From Oscillospiraceae bacterium (GTDB lineage Bacteria > Bacillota > Clostridia > Oscillospirales > Ruminococcaceae), in assembly GCA_020054675.1 (NCBI GenBank), contig JAIHAL010000002.1, forward strand, positions 82,042-146,041: a DNA stretch of 64,000 nucleotides, read 5' to 3'. The stretch's first letter is position 1. Each line of letters opens with the position of its first letter. The notes beneath the pieces were generated by a model. It saw nothing but the letters and a program-made list of their open reading frames with translations, ran no database searches and was not told the DNA's origin. The translations under genes were made by a program, and so were the position numbers. This document shows, piece after piece, positions 8,366-16,261 of this stretch.

Positions 8366-9544
8366 ATGGTTATTGATAGAGAATTTATAAAAAAAGCGGT
8401 GATATTTCTTTCGGCAGTAATATTTTCTTTGATTTTTGTTTTTGCGGGAAACAGAATAGCCTCAACCGGCCTTACGGCTTTTGATAATGCCGATGCATCC
8501 GAGGCAATGAAGGTTGAAGTTTTGGATTTGCTTGACAAGAATACATCCGAATATAATCTGGGCGGTTCTGAAAACTTGCAGGCAACCAAAATTTCTTTTT
8601 CCGCAAAAGTGCTCAGCGGGGAACTTAAAGGCAAAACAATTACCGCCTCACAGGTGATTGACACGCTTCAAGGAGTGCTTAGAAAAGAGGTTGAACCGGG
8701 CGATAAAATTCTTGTCAGCAAGGTGGCAAATAATGAAACCGGAGCATATGATTGGGTTGCCGGAGATTATGTAAGAACGGATATGCTCATTATTTTGGGG
8801 ATTGTTTTTGTTGTGCTTTTGATTTTGTTTGGAAGGATGAAAGGCGCAAATACTATAATTTCCCTTGTATTTACTTGTTCAGCGGTATTTGCCGTTTTTA
8901 TACCTGCGGTGCTTTCGGGGAAAAATATTTATTTTTGGTCTATAATCGTATGCGCTTTTATCATTTTAATGAGCCTTATAGTGGTTTATGGCGCAAATAT
9001 AAAAAGCCTTGCTGCGGGAATAGGCTGCTTTGGAGGGATTTTGCTTTCTTCGGTGCTTACCGTGTCGATGGGGAAAGTTTTTCTGATAACCGGACTTACC
9101 GATGATGATGCTGTGTATTTAAGGCTTCTTAATCCGGACAAGCCGATAGATTTAAAGGCTGTTATTTTTGCTTCCGTTATAATAGGCGCTCTTGGGGCAG
9201 TCATGGATGTTTCGGTATCCATGGCATCATCCCTTACAGAAGTAAAAGAGGCTTCGCAGGATACATCATTCAAGGCGCTTTTTAAATCCGGACTTTCAAT
9301 AGGGCGGGATATAATGGGCGCAAATGCAAATACGCTTATACTTGCCTATATAGGGAGCTCTCTTTCGGTAGTGCTTCTCCTTATTGCAAACAATAAAAAT
9401 CTGCTTTCAGTGCTTAACAGGGAAATGATAGTCTGCGAAATACTTCAATCTCTTATAGGAAGCTTTGCTATTTTGCTTACAATTCCGCTTACTTCGCTGG
9501 TATGCGCATTCTTTTATTCCGAAAGAACAAAAAAATCCGCTTAA
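8366..9544 (+). CDS. YibE/F family membrane protein
   Basis: 392 residues. An N-terminal signal-anchor (about 10-28) is followed by an extracellular beta-rich part (about 45-135: KVLDLLDKN, FSAKVLSGELKGKTITASQ, EPGDKILV) and then about seven membrane segments. This arrangement and the segment VDVSVSMASSLTEV match the YibE/F-like family, whose molecular function is unknown. TTAAGGAG precedes the ATG by 8 nt. It is a single transcription unit with its own near-consensus promoter. A short TCCGC/GCGGA hairpin with TTATTTTT at 9536-9565 may end it. Confidence 0.85.
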   Translation: MVIDREFIKKAVIFLSAVIFSLIFVFAGNRIASTGLTAFDNADASEAMKVEVLDLLDKNTSEYNLGGSENLQATKISFSAKVLSGELKGKTITASQVIDTLQGVLRKEVEPGDKILVSKVANNETGAYDWVAGDYVRTDMLIILGIVFVVLLILFGRMKGANTIISLVFTCSAVFAVFIPAVLSGKNIYFWSIIVCAFIILMSLIVVYGANIKSLAAGIGCFGGILLSSVLTVSMGKVFLITGLTDDDAVYLRLLNPDKPIDLKAVIFASVIIGALGAVMDVSVSMASSLTEVKEASQDTSFKALFKSGLSIGRDIMGANANTLILAYIGSSLSVVLLLIANNKNLLSVLNREMIVCEILQSLIGSFAILLTIPLTSLVCAFFYSERTKKSA

Positions 9545-9568
9545 AGCTTGTGCGGACTTATTTTTCTG

Positions 9569-9597
9569 TTTACTTTTGCGTACTAATGTGTTAAAAT
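9569..9597 (+). promoter_or_regulatory. Promoter of the yerC-methyltransferase-hslO operon
   Basis: TTTACT, 17 bp, TAAAAT, about 40 nt upstream of the first ATG. Confidence 0.55.
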
Positions 9598-9635
9598 ACT
9601 GATAGTATTTCAATGCTGTAAAGAGGGGAACGCTA

Positions 9636-9941
9636 ATGAATAATAAGCTTAAAGATAAAAATACCGATGAGTTGTTCAAGGCAATACTCTGCCTTGAAAC
9701 AATAGAGGAGTGTTATGATTTTTTTGAGGATTTGTGCACCGTTTTGGAGCTCAAATCTCTTTCCCAGCGCTATCAGGTTGCAAAAATGCTTAGCGAACAT
9801 CATGTTTACAGCGATATAGTGCGTGAAACTGGAGCCAGCACGGCAACGATAAGCAGGGTGAACCGTACTTTGAATTATGGCAGCGATGGTTATAAAATAG
9901 TTTTTGAAAGACTTAGGGCAAAGGATAGGGATAATGGATAG
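9636..9941 (+). CDS. YerC/YecD-type TrpR-like transcriptional regulator
   Basis: 101-residue helical DNA-binding protein of the TrpR superfamily. The typical pattern is present: a start with DELFKAILCLETIEECYDFFEDLCT, the LSQRYQVAKML segment and a helix-turn-helix DIVRETGASTATISRVNRTL (about residues 59-79). Family members are small, widely conserved in Firmicutes and poorly characterised; they do not obviously bind tryptophan. AAAGAGGGGAA precedes the start. The 3' end overlaps the methyltransferase start by 8 nt, so the two are translationally coupled. Confidence 0.88.
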   Translation: MNNKLKDKNTDELFKAILCLETIEECYDFFEDLCTVLELKSLSQRYQVAKMLSEHHVYSDIVRETGASTATISRVNRTLNYGSDGYKIVFERLRAKDRDNG

Positions 9942-10680
9942 CTACTCAAATTTTGCCCGCTTTTATGACTTGTTGACGGGAAATATTTCTTACAAAAAGC
10001 GCGCCGAATATTTTAACAGCATAATAGAAAAGTTTGGCGGAGAAAAAGGGATTCTTCTTGACCTTGCCTGCGGAACGGGAAGCCTTTCGGAGGAGATGGC
10101 AAGGCTTGGGTACGATGTTGTTGGAGTGGATTCTTCGCCGGAAATGCTTACGGTTGCCCTTGATAAAAAGATTGAAAGCGGCTTGCCGATACAGTATCTT
10201 TGCCAGGATATGACCGAACTTGACCTTTTTGGTACGGTTGACGCCGCTGTTTGCGCGCTTGATTCGATAAACCATCTGCCGGATATAAATTCTGTAAAGA
10301 AAACTTTTGAAAAGGTTTCGCTTTTTTCAAATCCGGGTGCAATTTTTGTTTTTGATGCAAATACACCGTATAAACATAGGGAAGTCCTTGCAAACAATGT
10401 TTTTGTTTATGATTTGGATGAAGTTTTTTGCGTTTGGCAGAACAGCTATGATGAAAAAACTTGTACGGTTGAAATAAACCTTGATTTTTTTGAAAAAAAC
10501 GGGGAAACTTATTACCGATTTGAAGAAAATTTCTGTGAAAGGGCATATCCTTCGGAAGAACTGGATGAACTGCTTGTTCAGAGCGGATTTAAGGTGCTTG
10601 GACATTTTGAGCTTGATACTTTTGACCATCCGGGGGAAAAAGCCGAAAAAATAGTATTTGTTGCACAAAAAGAGAGGTAA
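9934..10680 (+). CDS. Class I SAM-dependent methyltransferase
   Basis: 248 residues. The ATG at 9934 lies inside the end of yerC, with AGGATAGGG just upstream. SAM-binding motif I ILLDLACGTGSLSEEMA is at about residues 40-56, the acidic end of beta-2 at VVGVDSS, and motif II/III-like DAAVCALDSINHL. Enzymes of this type methylate small molecules or proteins; the substrate cannot be read from sequence. It sits between a TrpR-like regulator and hslO on one transcript. A C-terminal segment LDTFDHPGEKAEKIVFVAQK is typical of a YodH/SmtA-like subgroup found in Firmicutes. Confidence 0.85.
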   Translation: MDSYSNFARFYDLLTGNISYKKRAEYFNSIIEKFGGEKGILLDLACGTGSLSEEMARLGYDVVGVDSSPEMLTVALDKKIESGLPIQYLCQDMTELDLFGTVDAAVCALDSINHLPDINSVKKTFEKVSLFSNPGAIFVFDANTPYKHREVLANNVFVYDLDEVFCVWQNSYDEKTCTVEINLDFFEKNGETYYRFEENFCERAYPSEELDELLVQSGFKVLGHFELDTFDHPGEKAEKIVFVAQKER

Positions 10681-10684
10681 TGGC

Positions 10685-11578
10685 ATGGCTAAAATAATAA
10701 AGGCAATTTCATCAGATGCTTCGGTGGCGGTAAGTGCCGTTGATGCAACTGATATTGCAAATGAAATAGAAAAGATACACAAGACCTCCGCAGTAATAAC
10801 CGCCGCGGCGGGGAGGCTTTCGATAGCCGCTTCGCTGATAGGAAGCGGGCTTAAAGGCGAAGGCGACAGCCTTACTTTAAGGATAAACGGCCGTGGCCCC
10901 GCCGGCACGATAATGGCGGTTTCGGACAGCAGGGGCAATGTAAAAACATATGTTGAAAATCCGGTGGTTGAACTTCCGCTGAATAAATATGGAAAACTTG
11001 ATGTCGGAGGAGCAGTCGGCCGTGATGGGATGCTTTCGGTTATAAAGGATATGGGGCTTAAAGAGCCTTATGTCGGACAGGTTCCGATTGTTTCTGGCGA
11101 AATTGCCGAGGATATAGCAAATTACTACGCTACCAGCGAGCAGACTCCTACCGTATGCGGACTTGGGGTTTTGGTAAATCCCGATTTGACCGTAAAGGCG
11201 GCGGGAGGATATTTAATCCATGTGCTTCCGTTTGCTCCGGAAAGTGTAATTGATATTTTGGAGAAGAATATAAATTCACTTCCGTCCGTTACGGAAATGC
11301 TTTCAAGCGGGATGTCCGGCGAGGATATTGCGCTTAAAACTTTGGAGGGATTAAATCCAAGCATAATAGGTTCAATGGATGTGACATATGCTTGTGATTG
11401 CAGCCGTGAAAGGGTTGAAAGGGCGCTTATAAGCATGGGCAGGGAAGAGCTCCTTTCAATGGCGGACGAGCAGGAGATTACTGAGGTAAGTTGCCATTTC
11501 TGCAATAAAAAATATCATTTTACTTCAGAAGAAATAAAAGAGCTGGCATTCCGCAGAAAACCATCCGCAGAAGAATAA
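10685..11578 (+). CDS. hslO: Redox-regulated molecular chaperone Hsp33
   Basis: Cytosolic holdase activated by oxidative unfolding. 297 residues from the ATG at 10685, which follows AGAGGT by a few nt and starts just after the methyltransferase stop. The N-terminal chaperone domain shows AVITAAAGRLSIAASL and PAGTIMAVSD..G.VKTYVENP. The C-terminal redox switch has the zinc cysteines Cys237-x-Cys239 and Cys270-xx-Cys273 (CDCS ... CHFC), all intact. A strict anaerobe would use it for survival during air exposure. Confidence 0.95.
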   Translation: MAKIIKAISSDASVAVSAVDATDIANEIEKIHKTSAVITAAAGRLSIAASLIGSGLKGEGDSLTLRINGRGPAGTIMAVSDSRGNVKTYVENPVVELPLNKYGKLDVGGAVGRDGMLSVIKDMGLKEPYVGQVPIVSGEIAEDIANYYATSEQTPTVCGLGVLVNPDLTVKAAGGYLIHVLPFAPESVIDILEKNINSLPSVTEMLSSGMSGEDIALKTLEGLNPSIIGSMDVTYACDCSRERVERALISMGREELLSMADEQEITEVSCHFCNKKYHFTSEEIKELAFRRKPSAEE

Positions 11579-11600
11579 TTTTGCGGATGGTCAATATTTT
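11561..11600 (+). terminator. Terminator overlapping the hslO stop
   Basis: CCATCCGCA pairs with TGCGGATGG across the hslO stop codon. A moderate T tract (TCAATATTTT) follows. Confidence 0.6.
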
Positions 11601-11669
11601 AATATAATTTCAATTTTTGTTTAGAATTATAGTGCAATTTGCCGAAAAATAAAAAAATAGAAAAAATGC

Positions 11670-11698
11670 TTGCATTTTGATACGAGATTTGTTATAAT
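11670..11698 (+). promoter_or_regulatory. Promoter of the tRNA-Ser gene
   Basis: TTGCAT, 17 bp, TATAAT, about 75 nt upstream of the mature tRNA 5' end. Confidence 0.65.
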
Positions 11699-11778
11699 AT
11701 TTAAGCGATGTCTGTTAGGACTGTGAAAAGCAAAAAGACATGCAATTAAAAAATTGCTGAAATTGAATATTTTTATAT

Positions 11779-11870
11779 GGAGAAGTCGCCTAGTTGGTCG
11801 AGGGCGCACGACTGGAAATCGTGTAACCGTCAAAAGCGGTTCGAGAGTTCGAATCTCTCCTTCTCCGCCA
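11779..11870 (+). tRNA. tRNA-Ser (anticodon GGA)
   Basis: The acceptor GGAGAAG pairs with CTTCTCC, with discriminator G and an encoded CCA. The anticodon stem is CACGA/TCGTG with loop CTGGAAA, so the anticodon is GGA (11814-11816). A long variable arm (class II) and a T arm GAGAG-TTCGAAT-CTCTC complete a canonical serine tRNA reading UCC/UCU. Confidence 0.97.
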
Positions 11871-11909
11871 AAAAAACGCAAGCATTTATTTAATGTTTGC
11901 GTTTTTTTG
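11871..11909 (+). terminator. Terminator of tRNA-Ser
   Basis: AAACGCAAGCATT pairs with AATGTTTGCGTTT (one wobble), followed by a run of seven Ts. Confidence 0.85.
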
Positions 11910-11915
11910 CACAAA

Positions 11916-11961
11916 ATCCGTCAAAAACCATGACATAGGCTTTTTGACGGATTTTTTTATT
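11916..11961. terminator. Second hairpin between tRNA-Ser and uxaC
   Basis: ATCCGTCAAAAA and TTTTTGACGGAT form a perfect 12-bp stem. It has TTTTTTATT on the plus-strand side and TTTGTG on the minus-strand side, so it can also end the convergent lacI-uxaC transcript. Confidence 0.75.
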
Positions 11962-11965
11962 GCTT

Positions 11966-13366
11966 TTAAAAATTAAAATATTTTTTGGCGTTGCCGTAGC
12001 AAATGCCGGTTACAATTTCGCCTAAAAGTTTCATGTCTTCGGGGAATTCTCCATCTTCCACCCATTTTCCTAAAAGGCCGCAGAGTATTCGCCTGAAATA
12101 TTCATGCCTTGGATAGGAAAGGAAACTTCTTGAATCGGTAAGCATTCCTATAAATCCCGCAAGATAGCCGTAATTGGCAAGCGAAACGAGATGCTCCTTT
12201 ATTCCCGGCAGATTGTCGTTGAACCACCATGCCGAACCATGCTGGATTTTGCAGATTTCCCCGCCGCCTTGAAAACAGCCTATAACAGTATCTATAACTT
12301 GGTTGTCATTTGGATTTAAGCTGTACACTATTGTTTTGGGCAGCAAATCTTTCTTTTCAAGCGAATTTAAAAAATCTGCCATTTCAGAGGCGGGAGCATA
12401 ATTGTCAATGCAGTCATAGCCTGTGTCTGGGCCGATGTTTTCAAACATCCTGCTGTTGTTGTTTCGCTTGCATCCGTAATGCAGCTGCATTACCCAGCCA
12501 AGCCTTTTGTATTCTCCGGCGCAGAAAAGCATAAATGATGTTTTGTATTTTTTAATTTCTTCCATAGAAAGGATTCCATCGTTTTTCTTCTTTAAGAAGA
12601 TGCTTTCAATTTCGTTATCGTCAGCCGGGGAATAAGCTACATATTCAAGCCCGTGGTCGGAAATCCTGCATCCGTTTTTTGCAAAGAATTCCATTCTGAT
12701 TTTTAGGGCATTTTTCAAATCTTCATAGCATTCAATTTTAATTTTTGCAGCATCCGAAAGCTTTGAAACAAAGTTGAAAAAATCCTTGGATTCAATGTTC
12801 ATGTACTTGTCGGGACGCCATGCGGGATAAACGGCAGTGTTAAAGCTTTTGTCTTCGGCGATGAGCTTATGCCATTCAAGTGAATCCGCGGGGTCATCTG
12901 TGGTGCAGATTACCTCCACATTTGATTTTTTGATTATGTTTCTCACACTCATTTCGGGCTGTGCAAGCTTTTGGTTGCAGATTTCCCATACTGTTTCGGC
13001 GGTTTCGGCATTAAGTATGCCGTTATATCCGAAATATCTTTGCAGTTCAAGATGGCTCCAATGGTATAGCGGATTGCCGATTGCCTTTCCCAAAACTTCG
13101 GCATATTTTAAAAATTTATCATGGTCGGAGGCGCCGCCTGTTATGTAAAATTCGTCAACACCGGCCGCGCGCATGAGCCGCCATTTGTAATGGTCCCCTC
13201 CGAGCCATACCTTTGTAATGTTTTCAAAGCGCCTGTCCTTTGCGATTTCTTCTGGATTTATGTGGCAGTGGTAGTCAATTATAGGCAGATTTTCCGCGTA
13301 ATTGTGATAAAGGGATTTTGCTGTATTGCTTGAAAGTAAAAAGTCCTTGTCCATGAACGGTTTCAT
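11966..13366 (-). CDS. uxaC: Glucuronate/galacturonate isomerase
   Basis: Converts D-galacturonate to D-tagaturonate (or D-glucuronate to D-fructuronate), the first intracellular step of uronate use. 466 residues, normal for UxaC. The amidohydrolase-like metal motif DYHCH has His33 and His35, followed by the family hallmark KVWLGGDHYKWRLMRAAGV. ELQRYFGY and the C-terminal GMLTDSRSFLSYPRHEYFRRILC also fit. GGAGG precedes the ATG. It lies downstream of a LacI regulator on the same strand and divergent from oligogalacturonide uptake and cleavage genes, which points to galacturonate as substrate. Confidence 0.96.
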   Translation of the reverse strand: MKPFMDKDFLLSSNTAKSLYHNYAENLPIIDYHCHINPEEIAKDRRFENITKVWLGGDHYKWRLMRAAGVDEFYITGGASDHDKFLKYAEVLGKAIGNPLYHWSHLELQRYFGYNGILNAETAETVWEICNQKLAQPEMSVRNIIKKSNVEVICTTDDPADSLEWHKLIAEDKSFNTAVYPAWRPDKYMNIESKDFFNFVSKLSDAAKIKIECYEDLKNALKIRMEFFAKNGCRISDHGLEYVAYSPADDNEIESIFLKKKNDGILSMEEIKKYKTSFMLFCAGEYKRLGWVMQLHYGCKRNNNSRMFENIGPDTGYDCIDNYAPASEMADFLNSLEKKDLLPKTIVYSLNPNDNQVIDTVIGCFQGGGEICKIQHGSAWWFNDNLPGIKEHLVSLANYGYLAGFIGMLTDSRSFLSYPRHEYFRRILCGLLGKWVEDGEFPEDMKLLGEIVTGICYGNAKKYFNF

Positions 13367-13402
13367 TGTAATTCCTCCATTTTATTTGTTGCAAAATGCT
13401 TT

Positions 13403-14428
13403 TCAGATGTTGAATAAAGTAGTTCCGCGTTCCACTATTTCGGCTGAAAACACTGTTTTTTTAGGCATTGATTTTCCGGCAAAAACACCCATAAGAGTTG
13501 ATACGCAATGATGGCAAATTGCTTCCAGCTTGTTGTCTACGGATGTCAGCTCCGGGTCGCAGCATTCTGCTACCGAAAAATTATTATATCCGGTAATAAA
13601 AACATCATCAGGGATTTTCATTCCTGCTTCTTTTGCATATTTGAGAGCTCCTATTGCAATTATGTCGTCGCAGGCGATAATCCCGTCAAATGATATTCCG
13701 CGCGCAGATATTTTTGAAACGAAATCTTTTATTTCATGTACTGAAGGGTTTTGATTTTTAATAAACTGGATATATTCTTCATTTACCGGTAAGGAGTTGT
13801 TTTTTAAAGCGCTACGAAAACCTTCCATTTTTTTCATTCCGCTGTATGAACATGAATTATATAAATACAGAATGTTTTTATGCCCGTTTTTAATAAAATT
13901 TTCGGTAATTTCATAAACTCCGGCAAAATCATCGCAGACTGTGCTGTAAACATTGGGTGCGTTTATAACGCCGTTTATCAGCATAACAGGGATTTTTTTT
14001 GCCGCTTCAATTATATAATCATTGTTTTTTTCATTTGGTTCAACATAATTTGAGCCAACGAGAATTACGGCATCAACTTTTTTGGAAATAAGCAAATTAA
14101 GGTAATTTTTCTTTGCATCAATATTGTACCCAGTACAGCAGAGCAAAGAATCGTATCCGTGCTGCCTTAAATCCTGTTCAATGTAATAAATTGCTTGCGC
14201 CAAATAAGTGTCGGATGAATTTGCGCAAAGTATTCCCACGGTTTTCATTGTGTTAAGACCGAGCCCTCTGGCGAAGGCATTTGGGGTATAGCCGGATTCT
14301 TCAATTGCGGCAAGGACTTTTTTTCGTGTTTCTTCGCTTACATTTGAACTTTCATTTATAACCCTTGATACGGTTGCGATTGAAACACCAGCTTTTCTTG
14401 AAATATCATATATGTTTATGGCAATCAC
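13403..14428 (-). CDS. LacI-family transcriptional regulator of the galacturonate locus
   Basis: 341 residues. The N-terminal helix-turn-helix and hinge NIYDISRKAGVSIATVSRVIN...SGYTPNAFARGL (about residues 5-57) precedes a periplasmic-binding-like effector domain. The frame opens with GTG at 14428; an AAGGA lies very close to it (2-3 nt), so the exact start is uncertain by a few codons. It is transcribed before uxaC, 36 bp apart, and its promoter is divergent from the binding-protein operon. The likely effector is a uronate or a pathway intermediate. Palindromes GTAAGCACTTAC and GTAAGCATTTAC in the intergenic region are candidate operators. Confidence 0.9.
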   Translation of the reverse strand: MIAINIYDISRKAGVSIATVSRVINESSNVSEETRKKVLAAIEESGYTPNAFARGLGLNTMKTVGILCANSSDTYLAQAIYYIEQDLRQHGYDSLLCCTGYNIDAKKNYLNLLISKKVDAVILVGSNYVEPNEKNNDYIIEAAKKIPVMLINGVINAPNVYSTVCDDFAGVYEITENFIKNGHKNILYLYNSCSYSGMKKMEGFRSALKNNSLPVNEEYIQFIKNQNPSVHEIKDFVSKISARGISFDGIIACDDIIAIGALKYAKEAGMKIPDDVFITGYNNFSVAECCDPELTSVDNKLEAICHHCVSTLMGVFAGKSMPKKTVFSAEIVERGTTLFNI

Positions 14429-14485
14429 AATCCTTTTTAAAGCTAATTTGAACCCATGTAAATACTTTCTTTACTTTTGAAAGTA

Positions 14486-14514
14486 ATTATACAATAACAT
14501 GCCTGCAAAAACAA
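14486..14514 (-). promoter_or_regulatory. Promoter of the lacI-uxaC transcript
   Basis: On the minus strand TTGTTT (14514-14509), 17 bp and TATAAT (14491-14486). An imperfect inverted repeat, TACTTTC...GAAAGTA (14463-14485), overlaps the start region and may be an autoregulatory site. Confidence 0.55.
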
Positions 14515-14594
14515 GAGCTTAAATTAAATATTATTGAATTTTCATAAAAATACAATCTAAAATTATATACATATATAAAATTTGCAATATTTTA

Positions 14595-14623
14595 TTGACT
14601 AATTTGATTTGCTGATATATAAT
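14595..14623 (+). promoter_or_regulatory. Promoter of the oligogalacturonide uptake operon
   Basis: TTGACT, 17 bp, TATAAT. The start point would fall near 14630, directly on the first operator-like palindrome. The rest of the 398-bp intergenic region is AT-rich and shows no further gene. Confidence 0.75.
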
Positions 14624-14628
14624 CCCTA

Positions 14629-14645
14629 ATGTAAGCATTTACTTA
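14629..14645 (+). promoter_or_regulatory. Operator-like palindrome 1 (LacI type)
   Basis: ATGTAAGCATTTACTTA: half-sites GTAAG and TTTAC around a central CA. It covers the predicted transcription start, consistent with repression by the adjacent LacI protein. Confidence 0.65.
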
Positions 14646-14757
14646 AATCTGAAATTAATTGAAATGTGTTGTACAAAAATATGTTTTAATTTAAATTTAA
14701 ATATATGCACTTTGACTTTGTATGCAATATATTTTTTGCTTTCCTTTTAAATATTTT

Positions 14758-14774
14758 TATGTAAGCACTTACAC
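14758..14774 (+). promoter_or_regulatory. Operator-like palindrome 2 (LacI type)
   Basis: GTAAGCACTTAC (14761-14772) is a perfect inverted repeat apart from the two central bases. It lies 130 bp downstream of operator 1 and about 55 bp before the binding-protein start, and could act as a roadblock or looping partner. Confidence 0.65.
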
Positions 14775-14826
14775 TAAAAATTGCAGCAAATGCTGTAAAT
14801 TATAAAAAATTAAGGAGAAGAATTCT

Positions 14827-16189
14827 ATGGCTAATTTTAAAAAAGCAATTGCGGTTGTTTTGGGAGTGCTTGTTGCCGGCTCATTTGCTGCTTGTGCTTC
14901 CAATAAAACTTCATCGGATGCGTCATCTGCACAAACTTCGTCGAGTGAGAGCAAGGCGGAATCAAGTGCGGAAAAGAAATCTGACGGCCCTGTTATCATT
15001 AAAATTTCATGGTGGGGCGGCGACAGCAGACATAAGGCTACTCAGGATGCAATTAAAAAGTTTATGGAAAAAAAATCCGAATATTACGGTTGAAACTCAA
15101 TTTGGCGCATGGGACGGATGGGAAGATGCAATGTCCACAGCTTTTTATGCCGGAACCGCTCCTGATGTGAACCAAATCAACTGGAACTGGATAACTTCTT
15201 TCAGCTCTGACGGAAAGATGTTTCTTGATATGAATACTGTTAAAGATACTTTTGACCTTTCGCAGTATGATAAATCCGCTTTGGAACAGTGCACAGTCGC
15301 AAATAAACTTCAAGCTGTCCCGGTGGCTATGTCCGGCAGAATTTTCTATTGGAATAAAACTGTTTTTGAAAAAGCAGGAATTTCAACTCCAAAATCACTT
15401 GCAGAACTTTATGCTGCCGGCGAAACTTTTAAAACAAAGCTTGGGGATGAATATTATCCGTTGGCTTTGGGCGAATACGACCGCATGATTTTAATGGTTT
15501 ATTACTTAGAATCCGTATACGGCAAGGCATGGGTCGTTGACGGAAAACTTAATTATTCACAGGAAGAAATTGAAAAAGGCCTTGAATTTATAAAATCGCT
15601 TGAAGATAAGCATGTTACGCCTTCAATAAAGACAATCCTTGGCGATGGTGCGGCTTCTTTGGATAAAAATCCGAAATGGATAGAAGGAAAGTATGCTGGA
15701 ATTTTTGAATGGGATTCTTCCGCCGGCAAATTTAAAGATTCGCTTACTGAAGGGCAGGAATTTGTTGTTGGAGATTATTTTGAAGATTTCGGCAAAAATC
15801 ACGGAGGATTTTCAAAGGTATCCCTTGCGTTTGCAATAACAAATACAACAAAATATCCTACTGAATGTGCAATGCTGCTGCAATATCTTCTCAATGACCC
15901 GGAAGGCGCAAAAATAATGGGTTCTGAACGCGGAATTCCGCTCAGCAAATCTGCTTTTAAGGCTTGTGAAGATGCCGGAATTCTTAATGAAACAGTTAAG
16001 GAAGCCAATGGAAAGGTTTTAAGCTGGGTATCTTTCCCGCTTGATCCTCAATTTGAAAATTCAAAATTAAAAGGCAATCCTGATGGCGTTTACTATGACG
16101 TAATGTCTGGAATCAGCTATGGCGAATACAGCATTTCCGACGGCGCAAAAGTTCTTATTGACGGCATTAACGGGGTTCTTAAAGGGTAA
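14827..16189 (+). pseudogene. Sugar ABC transporter substrate-binding lipoprotein, frameshifted in an A8 run
   Basis: Family 1 extracellular solute-binding protein, probably for oligogalacturonides or other pectin fragments given the operon. AAGGAG precedes the ATG. The signal ends in FAAC and a Ser-rich linker and IKISWWGGDSRH follow. At 15068-15075 there are eight As. In the starting frame the protein ends after 88 residues at 15091-15093. Removing one A joins ...AIKKFMEK to NPNITVETQFGAWDGWEDAMSTAF in perfect family register and gives about 453 residues. The rest of the gene is intact. Either a real frameshift, phase variation, transcriptional slippage on the A run, or a sequencing error would explain this. 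Confidence 0.88.
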
Positions 16190-16204
16190 TTGTTTTTTTG
16201 GCAT

Positions 16205-16243
16205 GCCTAATCCTCTGCTGTGTTGTTCAGCAGAGGATTAGGC
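16205..16243 (+). promoter_or_regulatory. Strong intercistronic hairpin after the binding-protein gene
   Basis: GCCTAATCCTCTGCTG pairs perfectly (16 bp) with CAGCAGAGGATTAGGC around a 7-nt loop. No T tract follows, so it is more likely a 3' stabiliser of the binding-protein mRNA than a full terminator. Confidence 0.8.
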
Positions 16244-16261
16244 TGCTAAATGGAGGATAAG

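Noticed and set aside
10327-10938. Antisense open frame of about 200 codons over the methyltransferase and hslO
   Set aside because: It is complementary to two well-supported genes, has no family features and no ribosome binding site.
14629-14774. CcpA cre sites in the pectin promoter
   Set aside because: The cre consensus needs a central CG; both palindromes have CA, and a dedicated LacI regulator gene is adjacent.
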